Shown in pieces: positions 24,683 through 39,600 of a stretch of 64,000 nucleotides of DNA. This stretch comes from Annona cherimola (lineage: Eukaryota; Streptophyta; Magnoliopsida; Magnoliales; Annonaceae). Within the stretch, counting starts at the first letter, position 1; each line of letters opens with the position of its first letter. A program made the translations under genes and the position numbers. The DNA lies in assembly GCA_030490835.1 (NCBI GenBank), contig CM059975.1, positions 15,133,579 through 15,197,578 of the forward strand. Direction: 5' to 3'. The notes below the pieces were generated by a model. The model was not told the origin of the DNA, ran no database searches, and worked only from the letters and a program-made list of their open reading frames with translations.

Positions 24683-27600
24683 CTGGAAACCAGAAAGGAA
24701 TCACAATTCAGTTTATTTGCGGGTCTACTGTCAGAACTTGCATTCTCTCAAGTATTTGGCAATGACAAACTCACCTGAAATAGGAGCTTGCAAGCATATG
24801 GCAATTTCATCTTTGAGACATTATCACCGCTTTTGCATGTTGAACAATAGCCTGTCTTAAGCCTATGATGGTAATAGCCTAACAAGCCACATTTCCTGCA
24901 TACCTGTGTCAGGTTAAACCATGAGTACAATATCAAGTTACTACCCACTAATTAGAGGAGCAGACAAGTTCTAGTAGCACCCAGGAATCCCTGAGTCCAA
25001 CAACAAAACTGACAGTAAATACAGCAGTGATAATTTTCCTCTTCTATCAACTATTTTTCAAGGCCACTATCAGTGAAAAACATTGTCTTTATTGTAAGAA
25101 CAAAAACTAAAGAGAAACATAGCATCACAAAACTCATTCCAAGAAGTTTTATTAGTTTCCACTCAACATCTATATGACGCTCTATCTATGGTTTGGTTTC
25201 AGCAGCTTTGAAAACATAGCAACCCACCAATGGTTTGGAACAAAGGGAGGCATACACAGTTACAGGCACTTGTTGTCCAATGATGAATTCTTTTTTGTTG
25301 GTGCTCATAAAAATTCGTTTGAATTGGTGGACAGTTGGGTTCCATAATTTGGTGGTGGACAATATTTGATAGCAAGAACTAAAGAGGCAAGTTGTAATTT
25401 GTGATCAAGAGAGAGCATTTCCTTTCTCAGGCAATTAACTAAAGAGAAAAGAAGTTATAATTTGTTATTCAAGAGAAAACTAGTTGGGAATGCGACTGCA
25501 CAGAAATGGACTCATTTGAGGGATACATAAATTTCGCCAATTCATTAAGGTCAATCAATGAATTGCAAATATTGGGAGTCCAAACAACCGAAATGAAAAC
25601 TCATGCAAAAAGGATAAGAAATTAAATATAAGGATCCCTATTCTACTGCAAGATAGACAAAAGGGAGCACAAAAAATGGTTCACATTCTCCTGCAATGGG
25701 ATATAGGTAAGAAGTGCCTCAACAGACATACACATGTAAAATCTAAAAAAAAAAAAAAATTTGAAATGAAACATCCCTTACCATATACATGCATGAAAAA
25801 ATAAAGGTAAAGAAATCATAGCTGTCGCCAGGGGCTATAACATTTGGAAGCAGATAATAATACCTGGGCCACAAAGGGGTCACTAGAGATCATTAAGCGC
25901 TCAAATATCAACATACTAGCACCATAAGCTATCAAGCAATCACGCTCCATTTCACCTAAACGTAACCCTACAAAGATTTGAAAGCAATCCCATAATAAGT
26001 GAAATAGACTTAAGTCACGCTGTTATCCAAGTAACCAAAATGAAAATTTTTGCACCTCCATCTCGACTTCTTCCTTCAGTTGGTTGTCTTGTTAGCATAA
26101 CACGAGGTCCACTAGCTCGTGCATGCATCTTATCGAGCACCTAATTCACCAGAAAGATATGCTTGTCAATACAATAAATAGTGACGAACCAGTTTCATTG
26201 CTCTCGTCCTCCTTTTTTTTTTTATGAAACATTGCTTTGGTCTTGAGAAAGTAACAGCAGGACTATATTAGCTCAAGGGACTATATTAGCTCAAGGGACA
26301 ATCTTATCCAAGCTCAATAACTCAACTAAATATGGGAAAGATATCAGTTCAAGGGACAATTTTATCCAAGACCAATAACTCAACTAGAGATGAGACAGTC
26401 TGGTCCAGTTATGATAAAATTGGATTAAAATAGTGTCAAGAACTCATGCCATTCATCCGATCTCCATGATATGCAGTCATTAACCATATCATATGGTGAA
26501 AAATTAAAATTAGGTCTCCCAACATAGAGGAAAAAATGGCAACAGTTATCTTGCCCGGAAGCAGAAAATCATCATGATGAGCTAGGTAGTCCACATCTAA
26601 AAAAATGTAAAATTCAGGGCCAAGATTTGAAGATTTTATTCTCATAAGATCCATTAGCCCAAAAAAATCATTCCCAGCATCTTGAGTTGTTAAATAATCA
26701 AAAGAAAAGGACAGGGAAGGGTGTTGCATGAGTGATGACAGATAGACAGACAAATGCATTAAGGGAGAATTAATAAAATTTAAAATGGGATGACAAAAGT
26801 TCTTATGGTTTGGCAGTCTGCAGCAGAATCCAAGGCTTGCACCAATTAAGAAGTATCAGTTCAAGTTGAAAGCTAGAAGGGGAAAGGCCTAGAAAGATAT
26901 GGGCACATGCAGCAATTAAACATTGGAAGGAGTATAACTTAAATAAAAATGGGAAAAAATTTTAATATGGTATATGGAGCCCAGAGGATAATGAAGAAGA
27001 TGAAGACAGAAATCATTGTTGTTGTTGCAATCATCACTGAGAGCTGTTTCTAACCTATGTGGGTCAGTTACATGAATTCTGTTGCAGCATTTTTATTGAT
27101 TTTGAGTCATATACTTATTAAGACCAAGCATTATTGAGACCAAGCATTTATCATCTAACTCAGGCCGGTCTCCGTCTCAAGTCACCAAACCACAATTTTA
27201 CTTTCATATTATTATATATTTTTTGAATTTATTCATTTTCACTTTCATCTTTTGCTTATTTTATATCTCATCCATCTCAACATTCTCATATTAGCCTCAT
27301 CTACAAATGTATAAAATGAACATAATGATGATGCTAATATCAATTTTAAAGATGTTTCAATATTTAAACCTTCTAAAATATCATTCCCGCATAATAAATG
27401 ATTCTATACAATAGTTATATTGACATTGTAATACATATGTGAATGGATCTAAGTGTTACGTGAATATGTAATTTTAAACAAATGTGGCTCATGTACATCT
27501 TTGATTTGGATGAAACTTGTTCTAACTAAACACACGATGCTAAATACAATGGATGGAATGGATTTCCCATCAATCATTAACGTGGGCCAAATGGATAGGG

Positions 27601-30600
27601 TTTCACAAAAAAACTTTAGTGTAACATGGTTCCTTAGATGTATGTGTCGTTCTTTAACTGTCTTAACTTTCTAACTCACAAAGCAAAAAAAGATTGTTTT
27701 TGATTCTGAGATATGGAATCCAATTTCATGTAATTTCCACTGATTAGCTTTAACAATATCAAAATTTAAAATAGAACTGCCCCTTAAATAAAATCCAAGT
27801 CCATGATCACTGGAAACCAAGTTTCTTACCATGTGCTTCAGTTTCTGATAATAGATTGGACCCATGTATATATAGGCTTGGAGTGGACAGCCAGTGATAC
27901 CTACATAATATTTTCAAAATCAAGTCTAGATAAGGAATTCTGACTTCATAAATAGTTGAATACAACAAACAATACGTGAAGTGAGATCAGCACGCGCGCG
28001 CACTCATACACAGATGGTAGCCATGCATGACAAGCTTCAATAACTAACAGGCTTCATGTTCGCACATATAACCAATCAGAAAACTAACTAGTTCTACTAG
28101 ATTAGATTCCTCCCACTTCGGTTTTAGCAGTTTATGGTTCAGTTCCTCAAATAATGCATAGCATTTTTCATTCATTTGAAATGCTTGCTTGATATAATTT
28201 TTTCCATCCATTTCAAATATTCATAGTAAAATGGTATCAGGATATTTTAATTTCTTCTAATCATAATATTGAATGATTTACAAAATATATATGACCAGCT
28301 CAAACCATCCGTTGACCATTGAACCAAATGGTTCAACCTATTGTTTGATTTCAAGACTTAGTCAGCATGCCCATGGAGAGAAAAAATCGAACTTTTTATC
28401 TAGAAACAACAGATACTTGTACATTCTCAAATCCTTTTGATTTCACCAAGTTCAATTCAACCAGAAAAGTCGTTGCACTAATGGATATGCATGCATAGTA
28501 ATAGCTAATAAGAAAACCTGAATAGATAATATCTTTCCCACTGTAGTTAAAGCCATGCCGCACAAGGGTCTCACTGTCATGACAAAAAAGGAGGAAAGGA
28601 AGAAAGGAAGAGACTGTCAGCATATAAACTATGAAAAAGGACTTGCCAGTGACTACTCAACAGAAATGAAGAAAACAAACCTTATCACTTCAACTTTATC
28701 AGCATGACCACTTGGTTCTCCAAATGCACTACCATAATGGAATCTTCCACATGATACCCCAGCTTTGCCACCAAGGAGCTCAATCATCTTCCCAATAGTC
28801 ATCCGACTGATGAATAACAAGTTGAATGTTACCACTACAAAGAATTCTAACCACTGATTACTAAGATTAAATGAAGATTTATTGGTGTAACATTACAATT
28901 ATAAAGTAATTTATATGGGGAGTCCAGAAAATCTCCATGGTACAGATTCCCCATCTTCCAATATAACCGCCAATGCTAAAAGATTCTCTCCACTATGACT
29001 GAATATAAAAATCAGACATTTATATGAGAAAGATGCTTTTGAAGGTCTTAATGTTTCATTGCATGCTAATTCAGAATTATTTTAAATTTTTGTGGCCTAC
29101 AAGAGTCTTCCCGTTTGATGATGTTCGTGCCCTTAGCTAATCAGGTAGGGCTAAAAATGATGTACGGAAGATCCCACGAAAAAGCATGGTGGACAGAAAC
29201 AACAAGGTTCCACTGTGATTTCAATTGAGCACATCTTATTGAATCAGACACTCCAAATTCTTTCTCCAAAGTAGCACCATTTAATAAGACAACAGTCTGT
29301 CAATCAATTTTCACACTCAGATTCACAAGCTTAGAAAATGTATGTAGACCATCAATTTAAGTGTTCCTCGCATTAACTGTAACATTAGGAAGCTGCCAAT
29401 GGAAGTTAAAAGGAATTAATAATAGAGTGAGAAATCACCATCACCAGATCTACCATCCTGGTTGATAATAAGAAGAAAAGACATATATACCTTGGAAATC
29501 CATGAGGATTCATGATTAAATCAGGGCATATTCCTCGCCTCAGAAAAAGGAAAGTCTTCCTGCTGAACAATGGTGCCACACACGCCCTTCTGCCCATGCC
29601 TACTGCTGAATTTATCACCTAACTAATGGCACATGCAGCACCCATTAATAAGTTTATACTTTACAGGATACAAGGTAGTAACCTCTGGCAGTCAGTTACC
29701 TCTGGTCTTCGAGTATGACGGATTATAAATTTGAAGCACATATTATTGTCAGAATCCGAGCAAAGCGCAACTCTATCAACTACAGTAGTCTCTCCTTGGA
29801 CACCTTTGAACTTCTGTGAAGTCCACTTGTACTGGCTGGAAAAACAAACAAGTTGAGCCAGATCTATATATAAAATTATTTACTCAACCAAGAAAGAGAG
29901 AGAACCTGTCTGACAATCCTGCTGGATGATTAAAATCTGCTGTTGTATTGATTGGACTCTGTTTATTTATATAGACATCATGCGGTTTAATTATTTCCCC
30001 TGGAGCAGCAATCCCATCATCATCTAGTATCTGCACAAACAATTTGGTCTAAGGCGACGGGATAAAACATGAAAGCAAGCACATACAACAAATACAACCT
30101 ACAGAAAGAGGAAAAGCAAAATATGCAGAAAAAGAAGTCGAGTTCATGGCAGAAATTCTAACAACTTTATTCATATTACTTTGTAATGCGAAATATAAAT
30201 AAATAAATTTCTGTATCATGAAAAAGGTAAAAGCCCACGAGTCAAGTTCATGGAAAGAGTGGAGGAAAAGGAGAAAGAATCAAAATGAACAGCATGAAAT
30301 ACTCTGAAGAACTGGACAGTTCCTTCGAGTTCAAAGTTTTTCAATATCTTTCTTAAGCTCATTTTGGAAGAAATGTAAAAGAGGAGAAAATTACCGGTGT
30401 AAAAGGGGAGATGGTAATGCCAATAAATAAAAAGTGATATTAGCCATAGAGTGAATAAAAGATGAAATAGATGAGTTTTTTGAAAAACAAAGAAGGTAGT
30501 AACGTGGATGAGTAGATTAGTTCTGAACTACAGGTGCAAATAAAAAGAAAGAAAAAATGGTTATTTCTGTTCTTTCGCCATAAGGGGACTTCAATCCTTC

Positions 30601-33600
30601 TTTTACATCACCCAAAAAATAAATAAACAAATAAACAAAACAACCCATACCCAACCTTTTGTCCATTTGGGAATTGGAAAGGAAGTTGAACAGAGAAGGA
30701 ATGGGTGATAGGTAATTGCATGTCACATTAACTAGAAAAGGCTGGAACTTTCACCTGAAATGCATCGATTTCACAGCTTTTCATTTCACAAGAACTACAA
30801 TCACAAATCCTATATATACACACATATACTCACAGACAAATTAGTCACTTTTCAAAGGAAATGTCAACCAATAGACTCGTCAATTCAATAATATGAGTGT
30901 TCCTCCATGAGATAAAAATTCCCAAAATACGTGCAATTATGAATATAAAATGGTAAAAAAAAGGCAGACAATAACTACCAACATTTGATGCATCTAATCA
31001 ATCTTCTGTCTCACCTGCATTTTGGGGTCACAATCAGGACCACGCTTGGGCCGGATTACTCTGTCCTGTGTCTTATTTCTGTATTTTTGTACCATTGCAG
31101 TCATCCTGTTTCACAAACATCAATGTGGATGAGTGGCAAGCAGATATCGAAGCACATTAAGGTAATGTACAATGGAAAGCAGAAAAATCCCCGGGCACAT
31201 CACGTTGATTCCACACAAATAGTGAACATTCTTCCATTTGAAACTTTGAATGATTGATCTATAAAACCCAGTTCAGTCATTATATCCAGTACTGATTGTT
31301 GACATACTGAAAGCAAAAAAAAAAAAAAAAAATCCAAGCGCATCAAGTTGATTCCACACAGTTGGTGAACATTCTACCATTTGAATCTTTGGATGTTGAT
31401 CTATAAATCAAGTTCATTCATTATATTTAATACTGTTTGACTGTTTGTTAGAAAAAAAAATTTTGTGGTCCAACCAGGTCTCCAAATAATATGAATTTTT
31501 AAAAATGTTTGCTAACAAACACTACCAAAAATAATGAACGAATTGGATTTTGTGGATTCATCATCCAAGTCTCAAATGAAGCAATTTCACCACAGCCACA
31601 AGGAAAACATCTGTGAGAAAATTTCTCTACCTGATTCTGTCTACGTCTTTATGTATGCGTGAAAGGGATGTGTGCATGTTGAGTAGGTGTGAGTGTTTAT
31701 GTACGTGCATGCACCTCTCTGTGTGCACGCGCGCACACAGAAATCTATGATTATTCCTGAACCAATTCATCTTGATCAACATCTGTACAACTGATATGTG
31801 ACTATTCCTGATCCAATTTGTTGTGACCTAGATCTATCCAAGTTGAACCCAAAATCATTTTAAACAAAAAAAAAAAAAAAAATCTAACCCATGTCGGAAC
31901 TCAAGCATCCAACATAGAATAACTTCAGCATTGGTTGGATTCGATCCTAAAACCGATAGGCTCTCCTGGAAAGGCATTGCAAGGATACCATCCAGATACC
32001 TTTTCATTACAATACAACGACCAAAGCCGCGATCAAGAGATGATTTGTTCATGACTATTGCATCCTCAATATCATAACCACTGTAGCTCATAACTGCAAC
32101 TGTTGCATTTTGCCCTGCCCCAAGCTTATCATAGCCAACCTGAAAGAATTTTAAAAGCACATAATGTTCAATGATCTTCTGAATGAGCATATAAAAGGTA
32201 AGCAAACTTACCAGCTCAATTGTTCTGGTTGTCAGCAAGGGCCTCTGAGGGTACACTAATAGGTAAAGTAAAGTGTCCATTCGGTGCAGCTGCGAAAATG
32301 GAAACGCTAGAAGTTTAGCAATCACATCTCCATGTCTGTTTCATCTAGTAACCACATTTAGCGATTCAAGGAAATAAACTGCAATGAAAAAAATCATGAC
32401 AAAAGAACAAAATTTTACATTTACAAGCTAGATCTCTCAAAAGAAAATATAGACTGAAGTGTAGTCACAAACCAAGTGCAAGCACTCGAAAAGCACAATA
32501 TTACCGCAAACATCTAATTTGTGTGATTAACCAAACTACTTTACAGTCCAAGATCGTGCAATTATCTTTTTAATGCCAAAGCCTAAAAAATTCAACATTC
32601 AGCAATTTATTCATGATTAACACTGCAGACCACAGACTATCAATGGGCTATTGTAAGTGCACAGTTTGGATTGACCAGAAATTGACCTGAAAACTGACAT
32701 TTTTAAGTGGACTTGGATTGATATTTCCTGGCTTCCACGTAATGGAATCCAGGTCCACCCCAAACAAAAGTACAATATGGTTTGTTTGGCTTGAGTGGAA
32801 ACCAAACCAAATAACCCGAACCCAAATCGAATTAACCATTCCGTAACTCCAAACCAAATATCTTAAATTAAATAACTCAAATAATTTAATCATATAGGCT
32901 ATATTATAAGGGTAATTTGCATATATACCCACATAGTTTGACGCTAATTGCAGATATACCCATGTAGTTTCACGAAATGCATATTACCCCCCACATAGTT
33001 TTACCAAAATTGCATATTACCCCCACGCCATTACCTGCCGTTAATATCTGACGTGATATTTTGGAAAATGACGAAAATGTCTCCATCAATAGTTTCACGA
33101 ATTGCATATCACCCCCACATAGTTTCACCAAAATTGCATATTACCCCTATGAAACTATGTATACCAATGAGGGCATTTTTATCATTTTTCAAAATATCAC
33201 GTCAGATATTAACGGCAGGTAACGACGTGAGGCTAATACACAATTTTAGTGAAACTGTGTGGGTAATATGCATTTTATGAAACTACGTTAGTATATCTGC
33301 AATTAGCATCAAATTATGTGGGTATATATGCAAATTACCCATATTATAATTATAATTATAATTTTATACATGATATTAGCTTTGAATATATAATTAAACT
33401 ATTATATTTTTGAATCAACTATAAATCACTTCTTGTTTAAAATGCTATCAACGCGCATCATCTTCTATATTGCTTTTATTTTAACCAGCAAATTCAATTT
33501 ATTGAATGATTATTGATGATATTATGCAAATAACATTTTCAATGATTAACAACATTGGATAATATACTTTACCTAATTTCAATAATTAACAAGATTGGAT

Positions 33601-36600
33601 AATCCTTCAAATTAACCATTCCAGAACTCCAAACCAAATATCTTAAATTAAATAACTAAAATAATTTAATAATATTTTTGGTTAGGCTACATTATAATTA
33701 AAATTATAACATTAAATCTCATATTCGCTTTGAATATATAATCAAACTATTATATTTTAGAATCAACTATAAATCACTTCTTGTTTAAAATGCTATCAAA
33801 CTGCATTTCTTATATATTGCTTTTACTTTAAATAGCAAATTCAATTTATTGAATGATTATCCATGATATTATGAAAATAATATTTTTGATGATTAACAAC
33901 ATTGGATAATATACTTTACCTAATTTCAATGATTAACAAGATTGGATAATACTTTAAATTTTTTAAAAAAATTTGCAGTTATATATTCAATAAATTTGTT
34001 AAACAGAAGAATATTTATAAAGTTCATCTACAGTGGTGTAAAAAATTTATGAAAATTGATAATCTAAAGAACTAACTCAAATATTTACTAATAGTGTCAA
34101 TCCATTTTAACCTAAAGTTTAACCAAATTTCTGCAAGCTTGGTTGGTTTGGTTTCAGGGTTTTAAAGAATGGGCTATTGTTTAGTTTCGGTAGAGGTTTT
34201 AGAGATTGGGAATAGATTCACCTCAAAACCAAAATGAGTTGCACCCATTGCTATTCAGTCAACACTAATGACCATATCTAGCCACCTACCGTTAAAGAAT
34301 GATGAGATGGTTAGGGGCATTGATCGGTTACACTATGCATTTTTCACGATATTGATAATCGTGTGCTGCCCACATAATTTCAAAGAATGAGAGTTCGTTA
34401 GGAGCATTGATCAGTCGCAAAAATATTATCAGACTGACAATCAAAAGAACTACAAATTTCACATCTCATGTTTCAATTGGATAAACACAATGATAAATGC
34501 CATTTGCTATTCAAAACACTGATCTTCATCCTTCAGGAACCTACAACAATGAACAAATTCCTACCTTTCTTTTCTCGATTGCTGAGAGCTTCAGGTTATT
34601 GCCTGACCCTCTTTGGTCCCTAGGAATGTATAAATTATTGCATATGTTAAGTTCAACAACAGTTCTTTCTATGCATTCCCACCACTTCTTTATTGCATTA
34701 GGTCTTCATTACTTCCCAGTCCACCACCAAATTTCATAAGATAAATGCCTTGACCATTTCCTAATGCACTTTGCTATTCTTACTTCAAATAATATTACCA
34801 CCTTCTTCTTTGTTGCTGCAGTTCATTTCTTCTGTCAGTTCCTTCAGCGTTCACTTGTCACTGCCACCTATTTTGAATCCTTATCAGATCATTTTCATCA
34901 ATATACTGATAATAGTTACATTGTTGCTTAAGTACTACAATGCTGATCCGCCCATTAGAGATTTATCACATTCTTAGTCATGCAATATCCACAAAACTGT
35001 AGTAGAACACTAAGAATCTCACCATGTGCACAAGCATAATGCCCATTATCAATTTAATGGGATAAACAGACCAGACACAATTTGATAACTAGCTGCTGCA
35101 CCAACACTAGAGGCAACCTGGTTATCTAGCAGAGTAGAACATCTAATTGCTCAAATAAGTACATATTGGAGTAGAAGACAAGATCCATAATAAATATGAG
35201 CCAATATTTGTAAAAGACATTGATAGTTTGAAAGTTGAAACATTTATCAAGAACAAAATAGGCAAATAAAACAACTTCCACAAAAAGGAAAATATGCTTG
35301 CACAATGAAAGAAAAACAGAGTAACTAACACTCTTCAGGAAAGGAACTCTTGAAAAATGGCCAAGAAAAATGTCACTAACCTGGTTATAAGCAATATTAC
35401 CCATGGCTTGTTTACCCATTGCACACTACAAATGAAATATCAGATACTGTAAAATGCAATGTCAAGATAAAAGAAAGGATGCTGCATGCGGAATAAGAAG
35501 AATGACAAACCTGATATGTATTTCGTGGTGACTGATTGTGATGAGGGTAAGGAATTAGTCCCGCAATAACTCCTAAGATAGTGAAAGGTTCAATTTCTAT
35601 GTGTGTCGTTTTAGGACCGGCATCTCCCTCATAAAGAGCAATCTATCAATCAGATGTTTATGCCATGAGTAACATATACAGTACTTGATATCAGAAGCAA
35701 AAATGGAACTAGACAAACCAGAGCATTGTTCTCCTCATTAACATCTAGATATTCAATCAATCCCTCATGTAGAAAATCATCAAAGACACGGACTCCATCC
35801 TTCACATAAATCAATAGAAGAAATTACTAGCACTGCAGGAAAAATCTCATAGATAATGGGTACAATGATAAACCAAAGAAGTTGCAAAAGACCAAACAAA
35901 ACCTGCAATTCCTTCATATGATGTTCTTTCACTCTAGATATGCCTTTGTCAGCAATGACAAGAGGACGACACACGCGACCTCCATCTGAAGCTATGTAAA
36001 CACAGCGCTGCAACACAATTTGTTAGTCAGTGCATTGTCTATTTACATATATTGAGCATAAACCTGCCTGCCTGACTCTGGCATACCAATTTCCATCTCT
36101 AAAGCAAATATGCTAGTGCTATACCTACAATATCCAAAGAAGTCCAGGCACGTTCAGCACACAAGAAAAGTGAGGGTGGAATGAATTGGGCCATACAACC
36201 AAACTTTTTTATACGGCCAGAATCAGGACCTTTTTGGCCATGTTAAGATGGTTAGAAGCATGTTGAGAAGTTAGTTGTTATGTTTGGCTAATTCACAAAT
36301 ATGCTGTAGCTCCTAGAAATCAGGGGAAATTAGGGGAGTATCCACGTCTATGGGCAGCTACTTAATAGTGCTTCCAGGAAACAGGCTCTGCATTCAACAG
36401 GAAGGAAGCTAGGCCAAACACGCAATTATCCTACTCTGAAAGCGAGGACCAGATGGACCAACTTATACAAGTAATGACCAAGGTTAGTAGGGAAAAGTTT
36501 CTTTACAGGATAAAACGATAGCAGTTATTTATTCATGAATTCATTCTGAAATGTATTCCCAGCCAGTGAACTTAGAACCCAGATGTTTGGAGACTAGCAA

Positions 36601-39600
36601 ATAGTAAATTACTGAGGAAATTAGTTCCTATCAATGAAGCCAGAAATCAAAAGGAAGTTCAGAGAACAAAGAAAACAATGTAAAAAGTAAATGCTCCTTA
36701 ATGCTGAACTATAGTTTGAAAAGGTAAAGCAGAAGATAGTACCTGTTTTTCATTTACAAAGATGCTAACAAATTCCCCAATTCTACCAGCCCTCCGTAAT
36801 TTCCTCATAGCATTAGTAAAATGCTTTCCAATAAAAAAGAACAAGGGGAAAAAAGAAAATAAGTCAGGAACAATTTATGGGTATAATAAAATTATATTAA
36901 CAAATAATAACAGTGACAAAGCATTCTACACCTGTGGCTGTCGATGTTTGCCGAGAATAAGCCCATTAAATATAACCAGAAAAGAATCTGGTCTGTGAAG
37001 CTCTTCCCCAGACAGTAATTCTAAGTCTTCTACTCCTAAATTATAACACTGTCAAATAAATCACAAAGTTTATAGCATGTCAGAAATCTTTAGATAACAG
37101 TTCCCAGTGGATTGATATCTTGACTCAGTATGTATTAATGCATGAACTCATTAATGAAGGGTTCTGCTTTTTGTTACAACCAGGAATCTGGTCAACATTG
37201 CACTTAGCCCTAATCATCAGTTCTGGCTATACATAAAGGCCACAAAAATCTGGATCATCTATTCAATGATTATCAGGAATCCAAATTGTTTGCATGTGTA
37301 GTAAGATTTTCCAATTACTTGCTGATCATCCTATTTGCATGTAACTGGCAATGGGAAATTTTGATGTTATTGTTGCAGATATCATCATCATCATAAGACA
37401 CTCTTTCCCAACAACGTGGGGTCAGCCTCGCTTCAGAATCCATTGCAAGAGATGAGGTGAATTTTCTTATGACAACAGCTGCCAGCTTGACATGCTCCTC
37501 ATCTTCTACCTGGGCTTAGGGCCGACAGAAAGAGCATCTACTCCCATCGGCAGCTTTTCATCATCGCAGATATAGGATATGAAAATTTTAATGACAAAAT
37601 CACCCAGAACAGTGACGCAAGACAAACCAGAGTAATTAATGGACCCTCCTCTTCATCAGTTGTAACATGGGTCATCAGAGCTAGGTTTTTCACCAATCCA
37701 CATGCTTCACCTTCAGGAGTATCACAGGGGCAAAGCATTCCCCACTATTTCAAAAGAGAGCAACATTAATGATTTCATGAGAACTGCATTTCATAAATGG
37801 AAAAATAATTACATGGTAATTTTAGAAAGACTAAACAAACTTTAAAACAAATAAAGCTGACACAAATATAAGAGCCGCCTCCTTTACCTGGCTTGGTTGC
37901 AAAGCTCGTGGTCCACTTACTTTCCTTGATTTCTCAAACTGAGGCATGATTCTTGTCATGTGACCCACAGCTGCAATAAATGATAGTCTACAAACCACCT
38001 GTAAAAAGGTTTTTTTTTCCCAAAAAAACATTACTCTACTCATCCATGAGCAGTAGATAGAGATCAGGATAAGTGAGAGAGTAGAGATCTAAACCTGAGT
38101 CATTCCTTTCCTCGACATCTTAAAACGTTTGACCTCCCAATTACCAGAAGATAATGCCCTCTCTAGTCCGTGAGTAATAAAATTTTGCTTGAGGCACTGT
38201 TATGACAAGATTAAGGATTTCTATTAAAAAAAAGCATGTGGAGAAGTTAAGTTAGAGATCAACCCAAGAAAAGATAGCCAGCCTACAGCAAGGAAATGTT
38301 CCGTCAAAGAGGATTCAGTTTTGCATGAGCTAATTCTTCCAATTTCAAGCTTAAGTAAAACATTAATTGGCTCGTCACCCAAAACTAAGAGGGCAAGGTT
38401 CAAGACAAAAGAGCCAGGAAAGGGCCACAAAAGCCCAATCCTGGCCAGTTGCCCATACCCATAATAAATGAAACAAAAATTCAAAAATGAATCCATCAAA
38501 TGCTAACAAATAGCCAACACATTATCACATATTGTGTAACAGAAGATTTGTGCAACATGACTGTAAACAAGTAGAAGAACAAAAATGCTGTCCAAATTGG
38601 AAGAACAATGCAGTAGCCCTAAGCACGGAAGACTGGAAGGTGTCCTCAAAATACCAGTAAACAAACCAGCCTACGTAAGCCGGTTTTCTTTTGAATAAAA
38701 GGAAAGCAAACTCACAAGCCGCAACATCTATTCTATATCACAACACCACTGAAGCTGCCCTCTCCAGGCATCACAAATGGCAGCAAAACTCCAGCAAAAC
38801 ATTAGCTTCTCGAAAGCAGCTATTCAAGATCCACTAAATGAATTTTGTGTAACTAACTAAGATTCCTTCTGTACAGGATTCACTAAATGGATTTTCTGTG
38901 TAAGTAATATTCCTTCTTTACACAACAATTACTCAGGATCCACCAGTTCCTTTCTTATCATATTTGTGTATAACTATTTAATATGATTCATTTCACACGT
39001 AAGATTAAGAGAGACTGCAAATTATCCATCACCTGCCTGGTGAATAACATGCAGTTTTAGACGGTGCAAGCAATTTGATTTGCGAGAGCCACCTATGCGC
39101 TCCAAATTAAAACATTACTCTGTCATAAATATGCTTAAGGGAGAAGTATGAGGGTTGTTTGGATGGAGAGTGACTAACATGCACCAGCTTCACACCCCTT
39201 CAAGTGATGTCAATGTAACTACTCCCAACAACTCTTTTTAAAAATAAAAAATAAAAAAAAAATCATTAAGGGTCTTTCTGGTATGAGATCTTTAAATTTT
39301 TTTTTAAAAAAAAAAAAAACAAGGAAAAAAATTTGCGGGAAGAATTTTAAGACAGTGAGTGATGTGATGTGATGTGATGTGATAGGGGCAATAATTAGGA
39401 ATAAAGAGAATAGACATAAAAAGATGGAAAGCTGTGAAAAAATTATCAAAATGTGGAGGTAATAACAGAAAAAGGGTAAGCAGGTAATTAAGATGTCAAA
39501 GCATATCAAAAGGTGTGTAAAAAGGAATAGGAAAGATTTTTTTTACCTCTTACCAAACGAACCCTAAATATATTTCTAATCAGTATATTTTTTTCATGAA

